Shown piece after piece: positions 54,263 through 63,371 of a DNA stretch of 64,000 nucleotides (the first letter of the stretch is position 1; each line of letters starts with the position of its first letter). Origin of the DNA: Streptomyces sp. CB00316 (lineage in GTDB: Bacteria > Actinomycetota > Actinomycetes > Streptomycetales > Streptomycetaceae); contig NZ_LIXI01000009.1 in assembly GCF_001905595.1 (NCBI RefSeq), positions 1 to 64,000 of the forward strand, read 5' to 3'. The notes beneath the pieces were generated by a model. That model made no database searches. It was not told the DNA's origin and saw nothing but the letters and a program-made list of their open reading frames with translations. Made by a program: the position numbers and the translations under genes.

Positions 54263-55384
54263 ATGAAATGCCGCATCAGGGTCATCACTCGTAACGAACA
54301 CGTGGCCTTCGTGGCGACGAGGCCATCGGTGAGTCACCTGCAGACCCCGGCGTGGGGAGACGTGAAGCAGGGCTGGAGGGCGGAGAGCCTGGGCTGGTTC
54401 GATGCCGAGGGACACCTCTGCGGTGCGGGACTCGTCCTCTACCGTCCGGTGCCGAAGATCAAGCGATATCTCGCCTACCTGCCCGAAGGCCCGGTGATCG
54501 ACTGGTACGCCGCCGATCTGGAGCAGTGGCTCGAACCGATGCTGACCCATCTGCGCTCCCGGCGTGCGTTCTCGGTCAGGATCGGGCCACCGGTCGTGGC
54601 CCGCCGCTGGGACGCCGACGTGGTCAAGGCCGCCATCGCCGATCCGCAGGCCCGGCGTCTGCGTGACGCTGAGGCGACCTTCGTCGACGAACGAGCTGTC
54701 GACGTGGCCGACCGGCTCCGCGCCATGGGCTGGCGACAGCGCGAGGACCGGGAGTCGGGCGGCTTCGCCCCGGGGCAGCCGCGCTACGTCTTCCAGGTCC
54801 ACTTCGCCGGACGCACCATGGACACGATCCAGCGCAGCTTCAACCAGCAATGGCGCCGCAACATCAAGAAGGCCGAGAAGGCCGGCGTGAAGGTCACCAC
54901 AGGCGGATACGAGGACCTGACGACCTTCCACGCGCTCTACTGCGAGACGGCCGCGCGCGATGGCTTCGCACCCCGCCCGCTGACCTACTTCCAGCGCATG
55001 TGGACCGCCTTGGCAGCGGAACACCCCGACCGGATGCGGCTCTACCTCGCCCACCATGCCGGCGAGGTGCTGTCCGCGGCCACCATGCTGACCGTCGGCA
55101 CACACGTCTGGTACTCCTACGGCGGCTCCACCAGCCGCAGAAGAGAACTGCAACCGAGCAACGCCGTCCAGTGGCGGATGATGAACGATGCCCACGAATC
55201 GGGCGCACACATCTACGACCTGCGAGGCATCACCGACACTCTCGAAGAGGACAACCCCCTGCTCGGCCTGCTCCGCTTCAAGGCGGGCACCGGCGGGCAA
55301 GCCGCCGAATACCTCGGCGAATGGGACTTCCCGCTCAACAGGTTCCTGCACAGAGCACTCAGCCTCTACATGGCCCGGCGCTGA
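54263..55384 (+). CDS. FemX-like peptidoglycan interpeptide (lipid II) aminoacyltransferase
   Basis: This 373-residue cytoplasmic protein belongs to the FemABX family, which adds amino acids from tRNA to lipid II. Two GNAT-like halves are visible: HLQTPAWGDVKQGWRAESLG with YLPEGPVIDWYA, then FNQQWRRNIKKAEKAGVKVT and HVWYSYGGSTSRRRELQPSN with YDLRGITDTLEEDNPLLGLL. Alternative interpeptide bridges alter susceptibility to cell-wall antibiotics. ATG 54263 has AAGGAA. It is convergent with uppP and sits behind palindrome site 8. Confidence 0.87.
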   Translation: MKCRIRVITRNEHVAFVATRPSVSHLQTPAWGDVKQGWRAESLGWFDAEGHLCGAGLVLYRPVPKIKRYLAYLPEGPVIDWYAADLEQWLEPMLTHLRSRRAFSVRIGPPVVARRWDADVVKAAIADPQARRLRDAEATFVDERAVDVADRLRAMGWRQREDRESGGFAPGQPRYVFQVHFAGRTMDTIQRSFNQQWRRNIKKAEKAGVKVTTGGYEDLTTFHALYCETAARDGFAPRPLTYFQRMWTALAAEHPDRMRLYLAHHAGEVLSAATMLTVGTHVWYSYGGSTSRRRELQPSNAVQWRMMNDAHESGAHIYDLRGITDTLEEDNPLLGLLRFKAGTGGQAAEYLGEWDFPLNRFLHRALSLYMARR

Positions 55385-55515
55385 GCGAGCGCGCGGCGAG
55401 TTGCACCGTGGTTCGGCCGACAGGCAAGCGGCATCGTGTCTACGCCAGAGGGCCTGCCCGTCAGTCGAGCCGCCTTCCTCCGCCTCGCCTTGCCTCCGTA
55501 CCGTCCCTCAGCCAG

Positions 55516-56352
55516 TCATGCCTCCAGGACGCCCGTGCTCAGGAGGCCCATGAGGAAGAGGCCGATGATGACGCGGTAGGCGACGAACGCGTTGAAGGTG
55601 TGCTGAGCGACGAACTTCAGTAGCCATGCGATGGACGTGTAGGCGACGACGAAGGACACCAGCGTGCCGACGGCCAGTGGCAGCAAGCCAACGTCACCAC
55701 CGGTGGCAGCCTGCAACTCGTACAGTCCCGCGCCGGTCAGCGCCGGGATCGACAGGAAGAACGAGAGCCGGGTCGCGGCCACCCTGTCCAGGTCGCGCAG
55801 CAAGGCGGCAGACATGGTCGCACCAGAGCGTGAGAAGCCCGGGAACAGCAGTGCAAGGATCTGCGACGAGCCGACCAGCATGGCGTCCTTGAGGTCGATG
55901 TCATCTTCGCCCCGCTTGTGGCGCCCGATGCGATCAGCGACCCACATCACACCGCTCCCGGCGATCAGCGAACCGGCCACGACCCACAGCGACGCCAGGG
56001 GCCCCTCGATCAGTGGCTTCGCGGCCAGGCCGACGCATACAAGCGGGACGGTGGCGTACACGACCCACACGGTGAACTTGTAGTCGTGCCGCTGCCTGGC
56101 TTCACGATCGGTGAGACCACGAGCCCAGGCTGTGGCGAACCGCGCGATGTCTTTGAAGAAATAGACGAATACGGCGGCAATCGCACCCACCTGGATGACT
56201 GCCGTGAACCCGACGACGGCGGCATCGTCCACCGGAATGCCCATCAGTCCTTCGGCGATCTTCAGGTGCCCGGTGGAGGAAATCGGGAGGAACTCCGTCA
56301 CTCCTTCGACGACACCCAGGACAACAGCTTCAGGGATTCCGATTGAGCTCAA
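55516..56352 (-). CDS. uppP: undecaprenyl-diphosphate phosphatase
   Basis: This 278-residue membrane enzyme (BacA) recycles the lipid carrier for wall synthesis and confers bacitracin tolerance. The catalytic motifs are visible: EGVTEFLPISSTGHLKIAE with the conserved Glu, and FPGFSRSGATMSAALLRDLD. TTG 56352 (SSIGIPEAVVL) has AAGGG upstream and gives the usual length. It is divergent from helD, with palindrome site 9 between them that ends in TAGGGT in its direction. Confidence 0.93.
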   Translation of the reverse strand: MSSIGIPEAVVLGVVEGVTEFLPISSTGHLKIAEGLMGIPVDDAAVVGFTAVIQVGAIAAVFVYFFKDIARFATAWARGLTDREARQRHDYKFTVWVVYATVPLVCVGLAAKPLIEGPLASLWVVAGSLIAGSGVMWVADRIGRHKRGEDDIDLKDAMLVGSSQILALLFPGFSRSGATMSAALLRDLDRVAATRLSFFLSIPALTGAGLYELQAATGGDVGLLPLAVGTLVSFVVAYTSIAWLLKFVAQHTFNAFVAYRVIIGLFLMGLLSTGVLEA

Positions 56353-56504
56353 GTCAACCCTTCGAGGCAGGCGGCAACGCCCTGGCAAGAGCCTCATATC
56401 GACTGGCCAGGGGCTCGGCGACGTGACCGCGGGCGGTTCGAAGTCCCCGGTGGAACGAACTCGGCCCGCTGCGAACCATCGACGACTACCTAGCTCGCCG
56501 CACC

Positions 56505-56527
56505 CTACTCTAACGTTACGGTAGATT
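56505..56527. promoter_or_regulatory. MerR-type palindrome, site 9, between uppP and helD
   Basis: CTACTCTAACGTTACGGTAG runs into TAGATT (56522-56527), leaving helD almost leaderless. On the other strand the dyad reads into TAGGGT (56502-56507) toward uppP. The centre AACGTT is perfectly symmetric. Confidence 0.72.
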
Positions 56528-56529
56528 GA

Positions 56530-58716
56530 GTGGTGGACACGCGACCGGAGAGGGCCTTGACGGATTTGCAGACGCGAGACATGGAACAAGAGCGGCAGTA
56601 CCTGGCCGAGACGGTGCGCCTGCTGAAACTGGAACTGGAGCGGCTCGGTGCCTCGATCGACCGAACCGCCAGGACCATCCAGGAGCAGAAGGAGTTCATG
56701 TGGGAGAACTGGCGTGACATGGACGCCGCCGAGAAGGCCGCCATGCGCACCGAGGTCAACACCTCCGTGGGTGTGGGCGACGGTGCCGTGATGGTGCGCC
56801 GGCACATGGAGCGCCTGTTGGAATCCCCCTACTTCGGGCGTGTCGACTTCCGTAGAGCGGACGACGGGGAGGGGAAGGGCCACTACATCGGGGTCCATGA
56901 CTTCTCGGATCCGGAGACCCAGGAGATCCTGGTCCACGACTGGCGGGCACCGGTCTCCAGCCTCTACTACGACTTCGAGTCGGGGGCCGCACACTTCGAG
57001 GCTCCCACGGGGACCGTCCGGGGAACGATCACGGGCAAGCGCCAGTACAAGGTCGTGGGCGATCGCCTTGACTACATGTTCGACAGTACGTTGACCATCG
57101 GCGACGAGGTACTGCAACGGGAGCTGAGTCAGTCCGCCGACGACAAGATGAAGAACATCGTCGCGACGATCCAGCGCGAGCAGAACGAGGTGATCCGCAA
57201 CGAGACGGCGAAGGTGCTCATCCTGCAGGGCGTCGCCGGTTCCGGGAAGACATCGATCGCCCTGCACCGGGTGGCGTTCCTGCTCTACCGCTTCAAGGAC
57301 TCCCTGTCGTCCGACAACGTCATGATCCTTTCCCCGAACAAGGTGTTCGGGGACTACATCGCCGACGTGCTGCCCGAGCTCGGTGAGGAGCAGATCGCGG
57401 AGATCGACTTCGAGAGGATCGCCGACCGGTACCTCACCAGGGTGACGGAGTTCGAGACTTTCAGCGAGCAGGTGGTCAAGCTGCTCGACGGTGTGGACGG
57501 CGCGGCGGCCGAGCGGATGAGATTCAAGGCGACGCCGGAGTTCGTCACCCTGCTCGACGCGTGGCTCGCCGTGCGGGGAGACGAGGACTTCGCTGCACGG
57601 CAGATCGAGCAGAGGAACAAGCGGCTGTCGCAGGACTGGGTCGCGGACGCCTTCGTGGCCTCGCGGGGCCTGCCCGTCTTCGCCCGGCTGGACCTCCTCG
57701 CCGAGAGCGCCGCGAACCGGCTGCGGCAGGAGGTGCTGGACAAGGGCGGCAAGTGGTCGGCGGCGGACAGCAACGGCATCCGCAAGCAGGTGCGCGCCAT
57801 GTTCCCGCACAAGGACGCGCTCTCCCTGTACAAGGCGTTCTACCAGGCCCCTGAGCGCAAGGGCCTGTTCCAGCCGCTCGGCCGGAAGAAGATCGAGTAC
57901 GCGGACGTCTTCCCGCTGGTCTACACCATGATCAAGACGTCACGGCAGGAAGGCTACGGCCGCATCCGGCACCTCCTGGTGGACGAGATGCAGGACTACA
58001 CCCCAGTTCAGTACGCGGTGCTACGCGAGCTGTTCTCCTGCAAGATGACGATCCTCGGAGACGCCAACCAGTCGGTGAACCCGCTCAGCTCCTCGTCACT
58101 GCCGGTGATCCGAGACATCTTTCCGGAGGCGGACTGTCTGGAGCTGTGCAGGAGCTACCGCTCCACGTCCGAGATCACGGATTTCGCCCAGCACGTCTCG
58201 CGTAACGACAAGCTCATCCCGGTCGAGCGGCACGGGCTTCCGCCACAGGTGCTTGCGTCTGCGGACCGGCGGGCGCACGACAAGCAGATCCTGGTCCTGG
58301 TCGAGCGGCACCGGCGGAGCGACTACCGCTCCCTCGGCATCATCTGCAAGACCGTCGCCCAGGCGGAGCAGCTGCACCGAACCCTTGCGGCAGAGGGCGT
58401 CGACCTGGCCTTCCTCGACTACGAGAGCACCGAGTTCAGTGCCGGTGCCGTCATCACCTCGGCGCACATCGCCAAGGGCCTGGAGTTCGACACCGTGATC
58501 GTCCCGCACGTGGACGACACGACCTACGCCACCGAGATCGACAAGGGGATGCTCTACATCGCCTGCACCAGGGCCATGCACGAACTCCACCTGACCCACG
58601 TCGGTCCGCCCTCGCGCTTCCTGGCCTTCACCAAGGAACCCGGAAGCCATCCTGACGCCGCCACCTCCGGGACGGCAGAGATCTCCGATCGCGGGACTCG
58701 CACCCCAGTGGGCTGA
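56530..58716 (+). CDS. helD: HelD family RNA polymerase recycling ATPase
   Basis: This 728-residue superfamily 1 helicase-like protein removes stalled RNA polymerase from DNA; related proteins give rifamycin tolerance. The N-terminal coiled coil (EQERQYLAETVRLLKLELER) enters the polymerase secondary channel in known structures. The Walker A is GVAGSGKTS at about 234-242, Walker B is LLVDEMQDYTP, and the C-terminal motifs are GDANQSVNP, ELCRSYRST, HIAKGLEFD and YIACTRAMHEL. GTG 56530 or 56533 begins right after the -10 of site 9. The rifamycin-associated element used by other actinobacterial helR genes was looked for and not seen. Confidence 0.93.
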   Translation: MVDTRPERALTDLQTRDMEQERQYLAETVRLLKLELERLGASIDRTARTIQEQKEFMWENWRDMDAAEKAAMRTEVNTSVGVGDGAVMVRRHMERLLESPYFGRVDFRRADDGEGKGHYIGVHDFSDPETQEILVHDWRAPVSSLYYDFESGAAHFEAPTGTVRGTITGKRQYKVVGDRLDYMFDSTLTIGDEVLQRELSQSADDKMKNIVATIQREQNEVIRNETAKVLILQGVAGSGKTSIALHRVAFLLYRFKDSLSSDNVMILSPNKVFGDYIADVLPELGEEQIAEIDFERIADRYLTRVTEFETFSEQVVKLLDGVDGAAAERMRFKATPEFVTLLDAWLAVRGDEDFAARQIEQRNKRLSQDWVADAFVASRGLPVFARLDLLAESAANRLRQEVLDKGGKWSAADSNGIRKQVRAMFPHKDALSLYKAFYQAPERKGLFQPLGRKKIEYADVFPLVYTMIKTSRQEGYGRIRHLLVDEMQDYTPVQYAVLRELFSCKMTILGDANQSVNPLSSSSLPVIRDIFPEADCLELCRSYRSTSEITDFAQHVSRNDKLIPVERHGLPPQVLASADRRAHDKQILVLVERHRRSDYRSLGIICKTVAQAEQLHRTLAAEGVDLAFLDYESTEFSAGAVITSAHIAKGLEFDTVIVPHVDDTTYATEIDKGMLYIACTRAMHELHLTHVGPPSRFLAFTKEPGSHPDAATSGTAEISDRGTRTPVG

Positions 58717-59041
58717 CCCCCGCCGGAGCCGCAGCGAGGGGTCGCCGTCGGCGGAGCTGGCCGAGCATGCAGGGGTAACCCCGTGCTTGCCGGCGGAGGC
58801 GCCTGCAAGGGGTCCCACGCGGACTGGCGCGCAGCCGCGGGCCCGCGGGGTTGGTCCGTATGCTCGCACAGGGGTCGGCCGGAAGGCGACGTCAGGGTGT
58901 CGTGGGATGAGACGGTGTCGGTCCAGGCCGACGCGATAGCGGAGCGTAGGGCGCGCGGTGCCGGCCCACTGTCCGTCGTCGGTCCGGAGTCGGCCGGGGC
59001 TCAGCGAGGTCCTGGCTCTCTCCGTCGAGGAAACAGGGCAT
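58717..59041. other. intergenic region between convergent genes
   Basis: About 325 bp without a gene. It contains a short dyad GGGGTAACCCC (near 58776) and GC-rich repeats that may terminate helD. Nothing else is seen. Confidence 0.4.
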
Positions 59042-59719
59042 TCAGGGTAGGTCCAGGGCGAGGCTCGCCGGGATCGCGTCGAAGGCTTCCTCGACCCGGC
59101 TGGCGAGGGTCCTGGTGCCGCCGTGGCCGCGGCGCCGGTCGTAGCCGCCCGGGCCACGGCCGGCGACCCAGTTGCGGGCGCCGCAGCGCCAGGCGCTGAG
59201 GGCGAACTCGCCGAGCAGGCGCAGCCGTACGTCCTCGCGGCCGTCGGCACCGAGGCTTCCTTCGAGGATCTCGACCAGGCGCTGCTGGACCTTCATGGAG
59301 GACACGAGGCTGTGGTCGTGCAGGACGGGGGTGCCGGCGGCGAGGCGGCGGGTGCGCAGGAAGCGCTGGTCCCAGTCGTCGGGCATGGACAGGATGGCCG
59401 CGGTCAGTGAGGAACGCAGCGCGTCGAGCGCGGGACCGCGGGCGGTGTGCCTCTCGAAGTGGGTGGTGTAGGCGTCCCACAGTTCACCTTCGGCGGCCAT
59501 GGCGACGTCCTCTTTGGCGCCGTAGTAGCGGAAGAAGGTGCTTCGGCCGATCTCGGCGCGGGCGGTGAGTTCTTCCAGGGTGACGCGGTCGAAGCCGCGC
59601 TCGCTGAAGAGCTCCAAGGCGGTGTCGGCGAGAGCGCGGCGGGTGCGCTGTTTCTTGCGCTCACGCAATGGAAGGTCGCTGTCGGCGTGGGTTCGTATGT
59701 CGGAGCTCTCGGTTGCCAC
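59042..59719 (-). CDS. TetR family transcriptional regulator
   Basis: This 225-residue repressor has an N-terminal TetR helix-turn-helix (RKKQRTRRALADTALELFSE, RGFDRVTLEELTARAEIGRS, TFFRYYGAKEDV) and a divergent ligand-binding C-terminus. It is divergent from a two-gene ABC exporter operon and an inverted repeat lies between them. It most likely represses the exporter and itself until a drug-like ligand binds. Confidence 0.9.
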   Translation of the reverse strand: MATESSDIRTHADSDLPLRERKKQRTRRALADTALELFSERGFDRVTLEELTARAEIGRSTFFRYYGAKEDVAMAAEGELWDAYTTHFERHTARGPALDALRSSLTAAILSMPDDWDQRFLRTRRLAAGTPVLHDHSLVSSMKVQQRLVEILEGSLGADGREDVRLRLLGEFALSAWRCGARNWVAGRGPGGYDRRRGHGGTRTLASRVEEAFDAIPASLALDLP

Positions 59720-59773
59720 GGTCTCAGACTACCTAGGCATCGCGGGACTGGATCTCTATCGGAGCCCATGCCA

Positions 59774-59811
59774 AAGTGAGACTCATAACAGGATGGGACT
59801 TAGTCTCACTT
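59774..59811. promoter_or_regulatory. TetR operator
   Basis: AAGTGAGACT (59774-59783) and AGTCTCACTT (59802-59811) are perfect inverted repeats 18 bases apart, between the divergent TetR and ABC genes. They fit two half-sites for a TetR dimer pair. Confidence 0.8.
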
Positions 59812-59831
59812 CGGGGAAGTGGTGTGCTCCT

Positions 59832-61565
59832 GTGCTGATCCGTCTCCTGACCCTCTACCTCCGCCCGTACGCCAGGTCCATCACTGCGATCCTGGCGTTA
59901 CAGCTCGTGCAGATTTCTGCCACGTTGTACCTGCCAACCCTGAACGCCGACGTCATCAACAACGGTGTGCTTCCTGGCGACGCCGGTCATGTCCTGCGCA
60001 CGGGCGGGGTGATGCTCGTCCTGACGCTGGTGCAGATGGTGTGTGCGGGTACGGCCGTCTATTTCAGTGCGCGGACCGCGATGGCTATCGGCCGGGATCT
60101 GCGGGCCGATGTGTTCTCTCACGTCCAGACGTTCTCCGTGCGCGAGGTCGGCCGCTTTGGTGCTGCCTCGCTCATCACCCGTACCACCAACGACGTATCG
60201 CAGATTCAGACGCTGGTCGTGATGGTGTTCACGCTGATGGTCGCCGCCCCGATCATGGGGGTGGGCAGCGTGCTCCTTGCTCTGCGGCAGGACGTGTCGA
60301 TGTCGCTGCTCCTGCTGATCGTGCTGCCGGCCCTCGTTACCGCCGTGGCGCTGATCGTCAGCCGGATGGGGCCGCTCTCCGCATCCCTTCAACAGCGCGT
60401 CGACCGGATCAACAAGGTGATGCGCGAGCAGCTCACCGGTCTGCGCGTGGTGCGGGCCTTCGTCCGTGACGAGCACGAGCAGTCCCGCTTCGCTGCGGCC
60501 AACGACGGCACCTTGGCCGTGTCCCTGCGCCTGGGGCGTATCCAGGCGCTGATGATGCCGACCGTCACCATCGTCATGGAGTTCTCCAGCATCGCCGTTC
60601 TCTGGTTCGGCGGGCACCGGGTGGACAACGGGACGCTGCAGCCGGGCACGTTGATCGCCTTCCTGCAGTACCTGACACAGATCCTCCAGGCGGTCATGCT
60701 GGCCATGCTGGCGTTCATCCTGTCGCCGCGCGCCCGGGTCTGCGCAGGGCGGATCCAGGAGGTTCTGGACACCCCCTCCAGTGTTGTCCCCCCGGCTGTT
60801 ACCGCGCCACCCGGCCCGTCTGGCGGCCTGGAGATCAGGGATGTCGCATTTCGCTACCCCGGCGCGCAGGAGCCGGTGCTGCACGGCGTCTCGCTGACCG
60901 CACGTCCCGGCCGCACCACCGCGATCGTGGGCTCCACCGGAAGCGGAAAGACCACCCTGCTCCAACTGGTGCCCCGGCTCTTCGACGCGGACGAGGGCTT
61001 CGTGCGCGTCGCAGGCACCGACGTACGCGACATGGATCGCCGGACTCTGGCCGCCACCGTCGGCCTGGTCACCCAGCGGCCGCTTCTCTTCTCCGGCACC
61101 ATCGCCTCCAACCTCCGCTACGGCAACCCGAAGGCGAGCGACGAGGAGTTGTGGCGGGCTCTGGAGGTCGCACAGGCCCGCGACTTCGTCACCTCCCTCC
61201 CGGAAGGGCTGCAGGCGCCCGTCGCCCAGGGCGGCAGCAATGTCTCAGGGGGACAGCGGCAACGTCTGGCGATCGCACGGGTGCTGGTGACCCGCCCGGC
61301 CATCTGCCTCTTCGACGACTCCTACTCGGCACTCGACGCCGCCACCGAAGCCCGGCTGCGGGGCGCACTCGCCGCAGAGCGGGCCGACACGACGTTCGTC
61401 GTCGTCGCCCAGCGCATCTCCTCCGTCCGCGACGCGGACCGCATCGTCGTCCTCAATGAGGGTCGCGTCGTAGGAAGCGGCACCCACGACGAACTCATGG
61501 ACGACAGCGAGACATATCGCGAGATCGTGCTCTCACAGTTCACCGAGGAGGAAGCAGCGGCATGA
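59832..61565 (+). CDS. ABC multidrug exporter half, degenerate nucleotide site
   Basis: This 577-residue half-transporter has six membrane helices then an ATPase domain with Walker A GSTGSGKTT and signature VSGGQRQR. The catalytic Glu after Walker B is replaced by Asp (CLFDDSYSALD) and the switch His by Gln (VVAQRIS), the pattern of the non-hydrolysing half of heterodimeric exporters such as TM287/TM288. GTG 59832 gives a start at LIRLLTLYLRPY; the frame is open from 59538. The gene overlaps the next by ATGA, so both subunits are made together. Control by TetR is expected. Confidence 0.88.
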   Translation: MLIRLLTLYLRPYARSITAILALQLVQISATLYLPTLNADVINNGVLPGDAGHVLRTGGVMLVLTLVQMVCAGTAVYFSARTAMAIGRDLRADVFSHVQTFSVREVGRFGAASLITRTTNDVSQIQTLVVMVFTLMVAAPIMGVGSVLLALRQDVSMSLLLLIVLPALVTAVALIVSRMGPLSASLQQRVDRINKVMREQLTGLRVVRAFVRDEHEQSRFAAANDGTLAVSLRLGRIQALMMPTVTIVMEFSSIAVLWFGGHRVDNGTLQPGTLIAFLQYLTQILQAVMLAMLAFILSPRARVCAGRIQEVLDTPSSVVPPAVTAPPGPSGGLEIRDVAFRYPGAQEPVLHGVSLTARPGRTTAIVGSTGSGKTTLLQLVPRLFDADEGFVRVAGTDVRDMDRRTLAATVGLVTQRPLLFSGTIASNLRYGNPKASDEELWRALEVAQARDFVTSLPEGLQAPVAQGGSNVSGGQRQRLAIARVLVTRPAICLFDDSYSALDAATEARLRGALAAERADTTFVVVAQRISSVRDADRIVVLNEGRVVGSGTHDELMDDSETYREIVLSQFTEEEAAA

Positions 61566-63358
61566 CCGCCGACCCGAAGCAGACGCCCTCCGACTTCCGC
61601 ACCTCAGCCCTCCGGCTGCTTCGCTCACTGGGCCCCGACCGGCCGATGCTAGCCGTCTGTCTGGCGCTGAGCCTGGTGAGCGTTGCTCTCAGTGTGTCCG
61701 TACCCATGATTCTCGGCCATGTCACGGACCTGGTCGTCCAAGGGGTTGGCGGCGGCCGGGTGGACTTCGCCCAGGTCGGCCGGATCCTCCTGGGGGCCGC
61801 CGTACTGGTCCTGGTCTCGGCCGCCTGTGCGCTGGGGCGCGGGCGCATGGCACAGGCGCTCTCCCAGCGCGCCGCGCACCGGCTTCGGGAGCAGGCGTCG
61901 GCCAAGACCGCCCGGTTGCCGCTGAGCTACTTCGACAAGCGGACCCGGGGGGAGGTTCTCTCCCGCGTCACCCAGGACGTCGACAACATCGCGCTCACCC
62001 TGCAGCAGCTCCTCACGAAGATCGTGGTGTCCGTCCTCAGCGTCATCGGTGTCCTGGGCATGATGCTGTGGCTCTCGCCTTTGCTCACTCTGATCGCAGT
62101 GGTGATGCTACCGCTGGCGGCCTGGGTGACCAGGGGCTTCGGCAAGCGTGCCCAGCCCCGCTTCGCCGAGCAGCAGGCGGCCACGGGGCACCTCAACTCC
62201 CATATCGAGGAGATGTACACCGGCCACGACCAGATCCTTCTCTTCGGCCGCGCAGAGCACAGCAAGCGGGCCTTCGACGAGCGGAACGACGCGCAGTACG
62301 CGGCCGGACATCGTGCCCAATTCCTCTCCGGGGTCATCGAGCCCGTCATGGCCTTCCTCGGCCACCTCAACTTCGTCCTCATCGCGGTGATCGGCGGGCT
62401 GCGCGTGGCGGCGGGGGCCATGTCGATCGGGGACATCCAGGCGTTCATCACCTACACCCTGCAGTTCAACAACCCCATCACCCAGAGCGCCGCCCTCGCC
62501 AACATCGTCCAGTCCGGAGTCGCCTCCGCCGAGCGCGTCTTCGAACTCCTGGACGCCGTGGAACAGGAACCGGACCCCCTGACACCGGCCCGCCCCCAGC
62601 AGGTGAGGGGCCGGGTGGCGTTCGAGCACGTGGCCTTCCGGTACGAGCCCGCCAAGCCTCTGATCGAAGACCTGTCCCTCACCGTCGAACCGCACCACAC
62701 CATCGCGATCGTCGGCCCCACCGGCGCGGGCAAGACCACTCTGGTCAATCTGCTCCTGCGGTTCTACGAACCGACCGGCGGCCGCATCACCCTCGACGGC
62801 ACCGACATCGCCAGCATGTCGCGCGCCGAACTGCGCGGCCACATCGGCATGGTGCTCCAGGACACCTGGCTCTTCGAGGGCACCATCGCCGACAACATCG
62901 CGTACGGCGTCCAGAGCGCCTCCCGTGACGACATCGTCCGGGCCGGGCGGGCGGCCCGCGCCGACCACTTCATCCGTACGCTGCCGGAGGGCTACGACAC
63001 CCTGATCGACGAGGACGGTGGGGGACTGAGCGCAGGGGAGAGGCAATTGCTCACCATCGCGCGCGCCTTCCTCACCAAGCCCTCGATCCTGGTCCTGGAC
63101 GAGGCCACCAGCTCCGTCGACACCCGGACCGAAGCGCTGGTCCAGCGGGCCATGGCCGATCTACGCCAGGGGCGGACCAGTTTCGTCATCGCCCACCGCC
63201 TGTCCACCATCCGCGACGCCGACACCATTCTGGTCATGGAGGACGGGCGCATCGCCGAGCAGGGCACCCACAGTCGGCTGCTCGCCGCCGGTGGTGTCTA
63301 CGCACGCCTGCACGCGGCCCAGTTCACGTCAGCCCCGACCACGCCCGAACCCGCTTAA
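61562..63358 (+). CDS. ABC multidrug exporter half, catalytic nucleotide site
   Basis: This 598-residue partner has six membrane helices and a complete hydrolysis site: Walker A GPTGAGKTT, Walker B LVLDEATSS with the catalytic Glu, and switch His in VIAHRLSTI. The signature is the variant LSAGERQ, as expected for the subunit facing a degenerate partner. The start ATG overlaps the stop of the first subunit. The transported drug is unknown. Confidence 0.9.
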   Translation: MTADPKQTPSDFRTSALRLLRSLGPDRPMLAVCLALSLVSVALSVSVPMILGHVTDLVVQGVGGGRVDFAQVGRILLGAAVLVLVSAACALGRGRMAQALSQRAAHRLREQASAKTARLPLSYFDKRTRGEVLSRVTQDVDNIALTLQQLLTKIVVSVLSVIGVLGMMLWLSPLLTLIAVVMLPLAAWVTRGFGKRAQPRFAEQQAATGHLNSHIEEMYTGHDQILLFGRAEHSKRAFDERNDAQYAAGHRAQFLSGVIEPVMAFLGHLNFVLIAVIGGLRVAAGAMSIGDIQAFITYTLQFNNPITQSAALANIVQSGVASAERVFELLDAVEQEPDPLTPARPQQVRGRVAFEHVAFRYEPAKPLIEDLSLTVEPHHTIAIVGPTGAGKTTLVNLLLRFYEPTGGRITLDGTDIASMSRAELRGHIGMVLQDTWLFEGTIADNIAYGVQSASRDDIVRAGRAARADHFIRTLPEGYDTLIDEDGGGLSAGERQLLTIARAFLTKPSILVLDEATSSVDTRTEALVQRAMADLRQGRTSFVIAHRLSTIRDADTILVMEDGRIAEQGTHSRLLAAGGVYARLHAAQFTSAPTTPEPA

Positions 63359-63371
63359 AGGACGAGGGCCG

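Noticed and set aside
56353..56529. A rifamycin-associated element controlling helD.
   Set aside because: No such inverted repeat is visible. The only strong dyad is the MerR-type site shared with the other regulon members.
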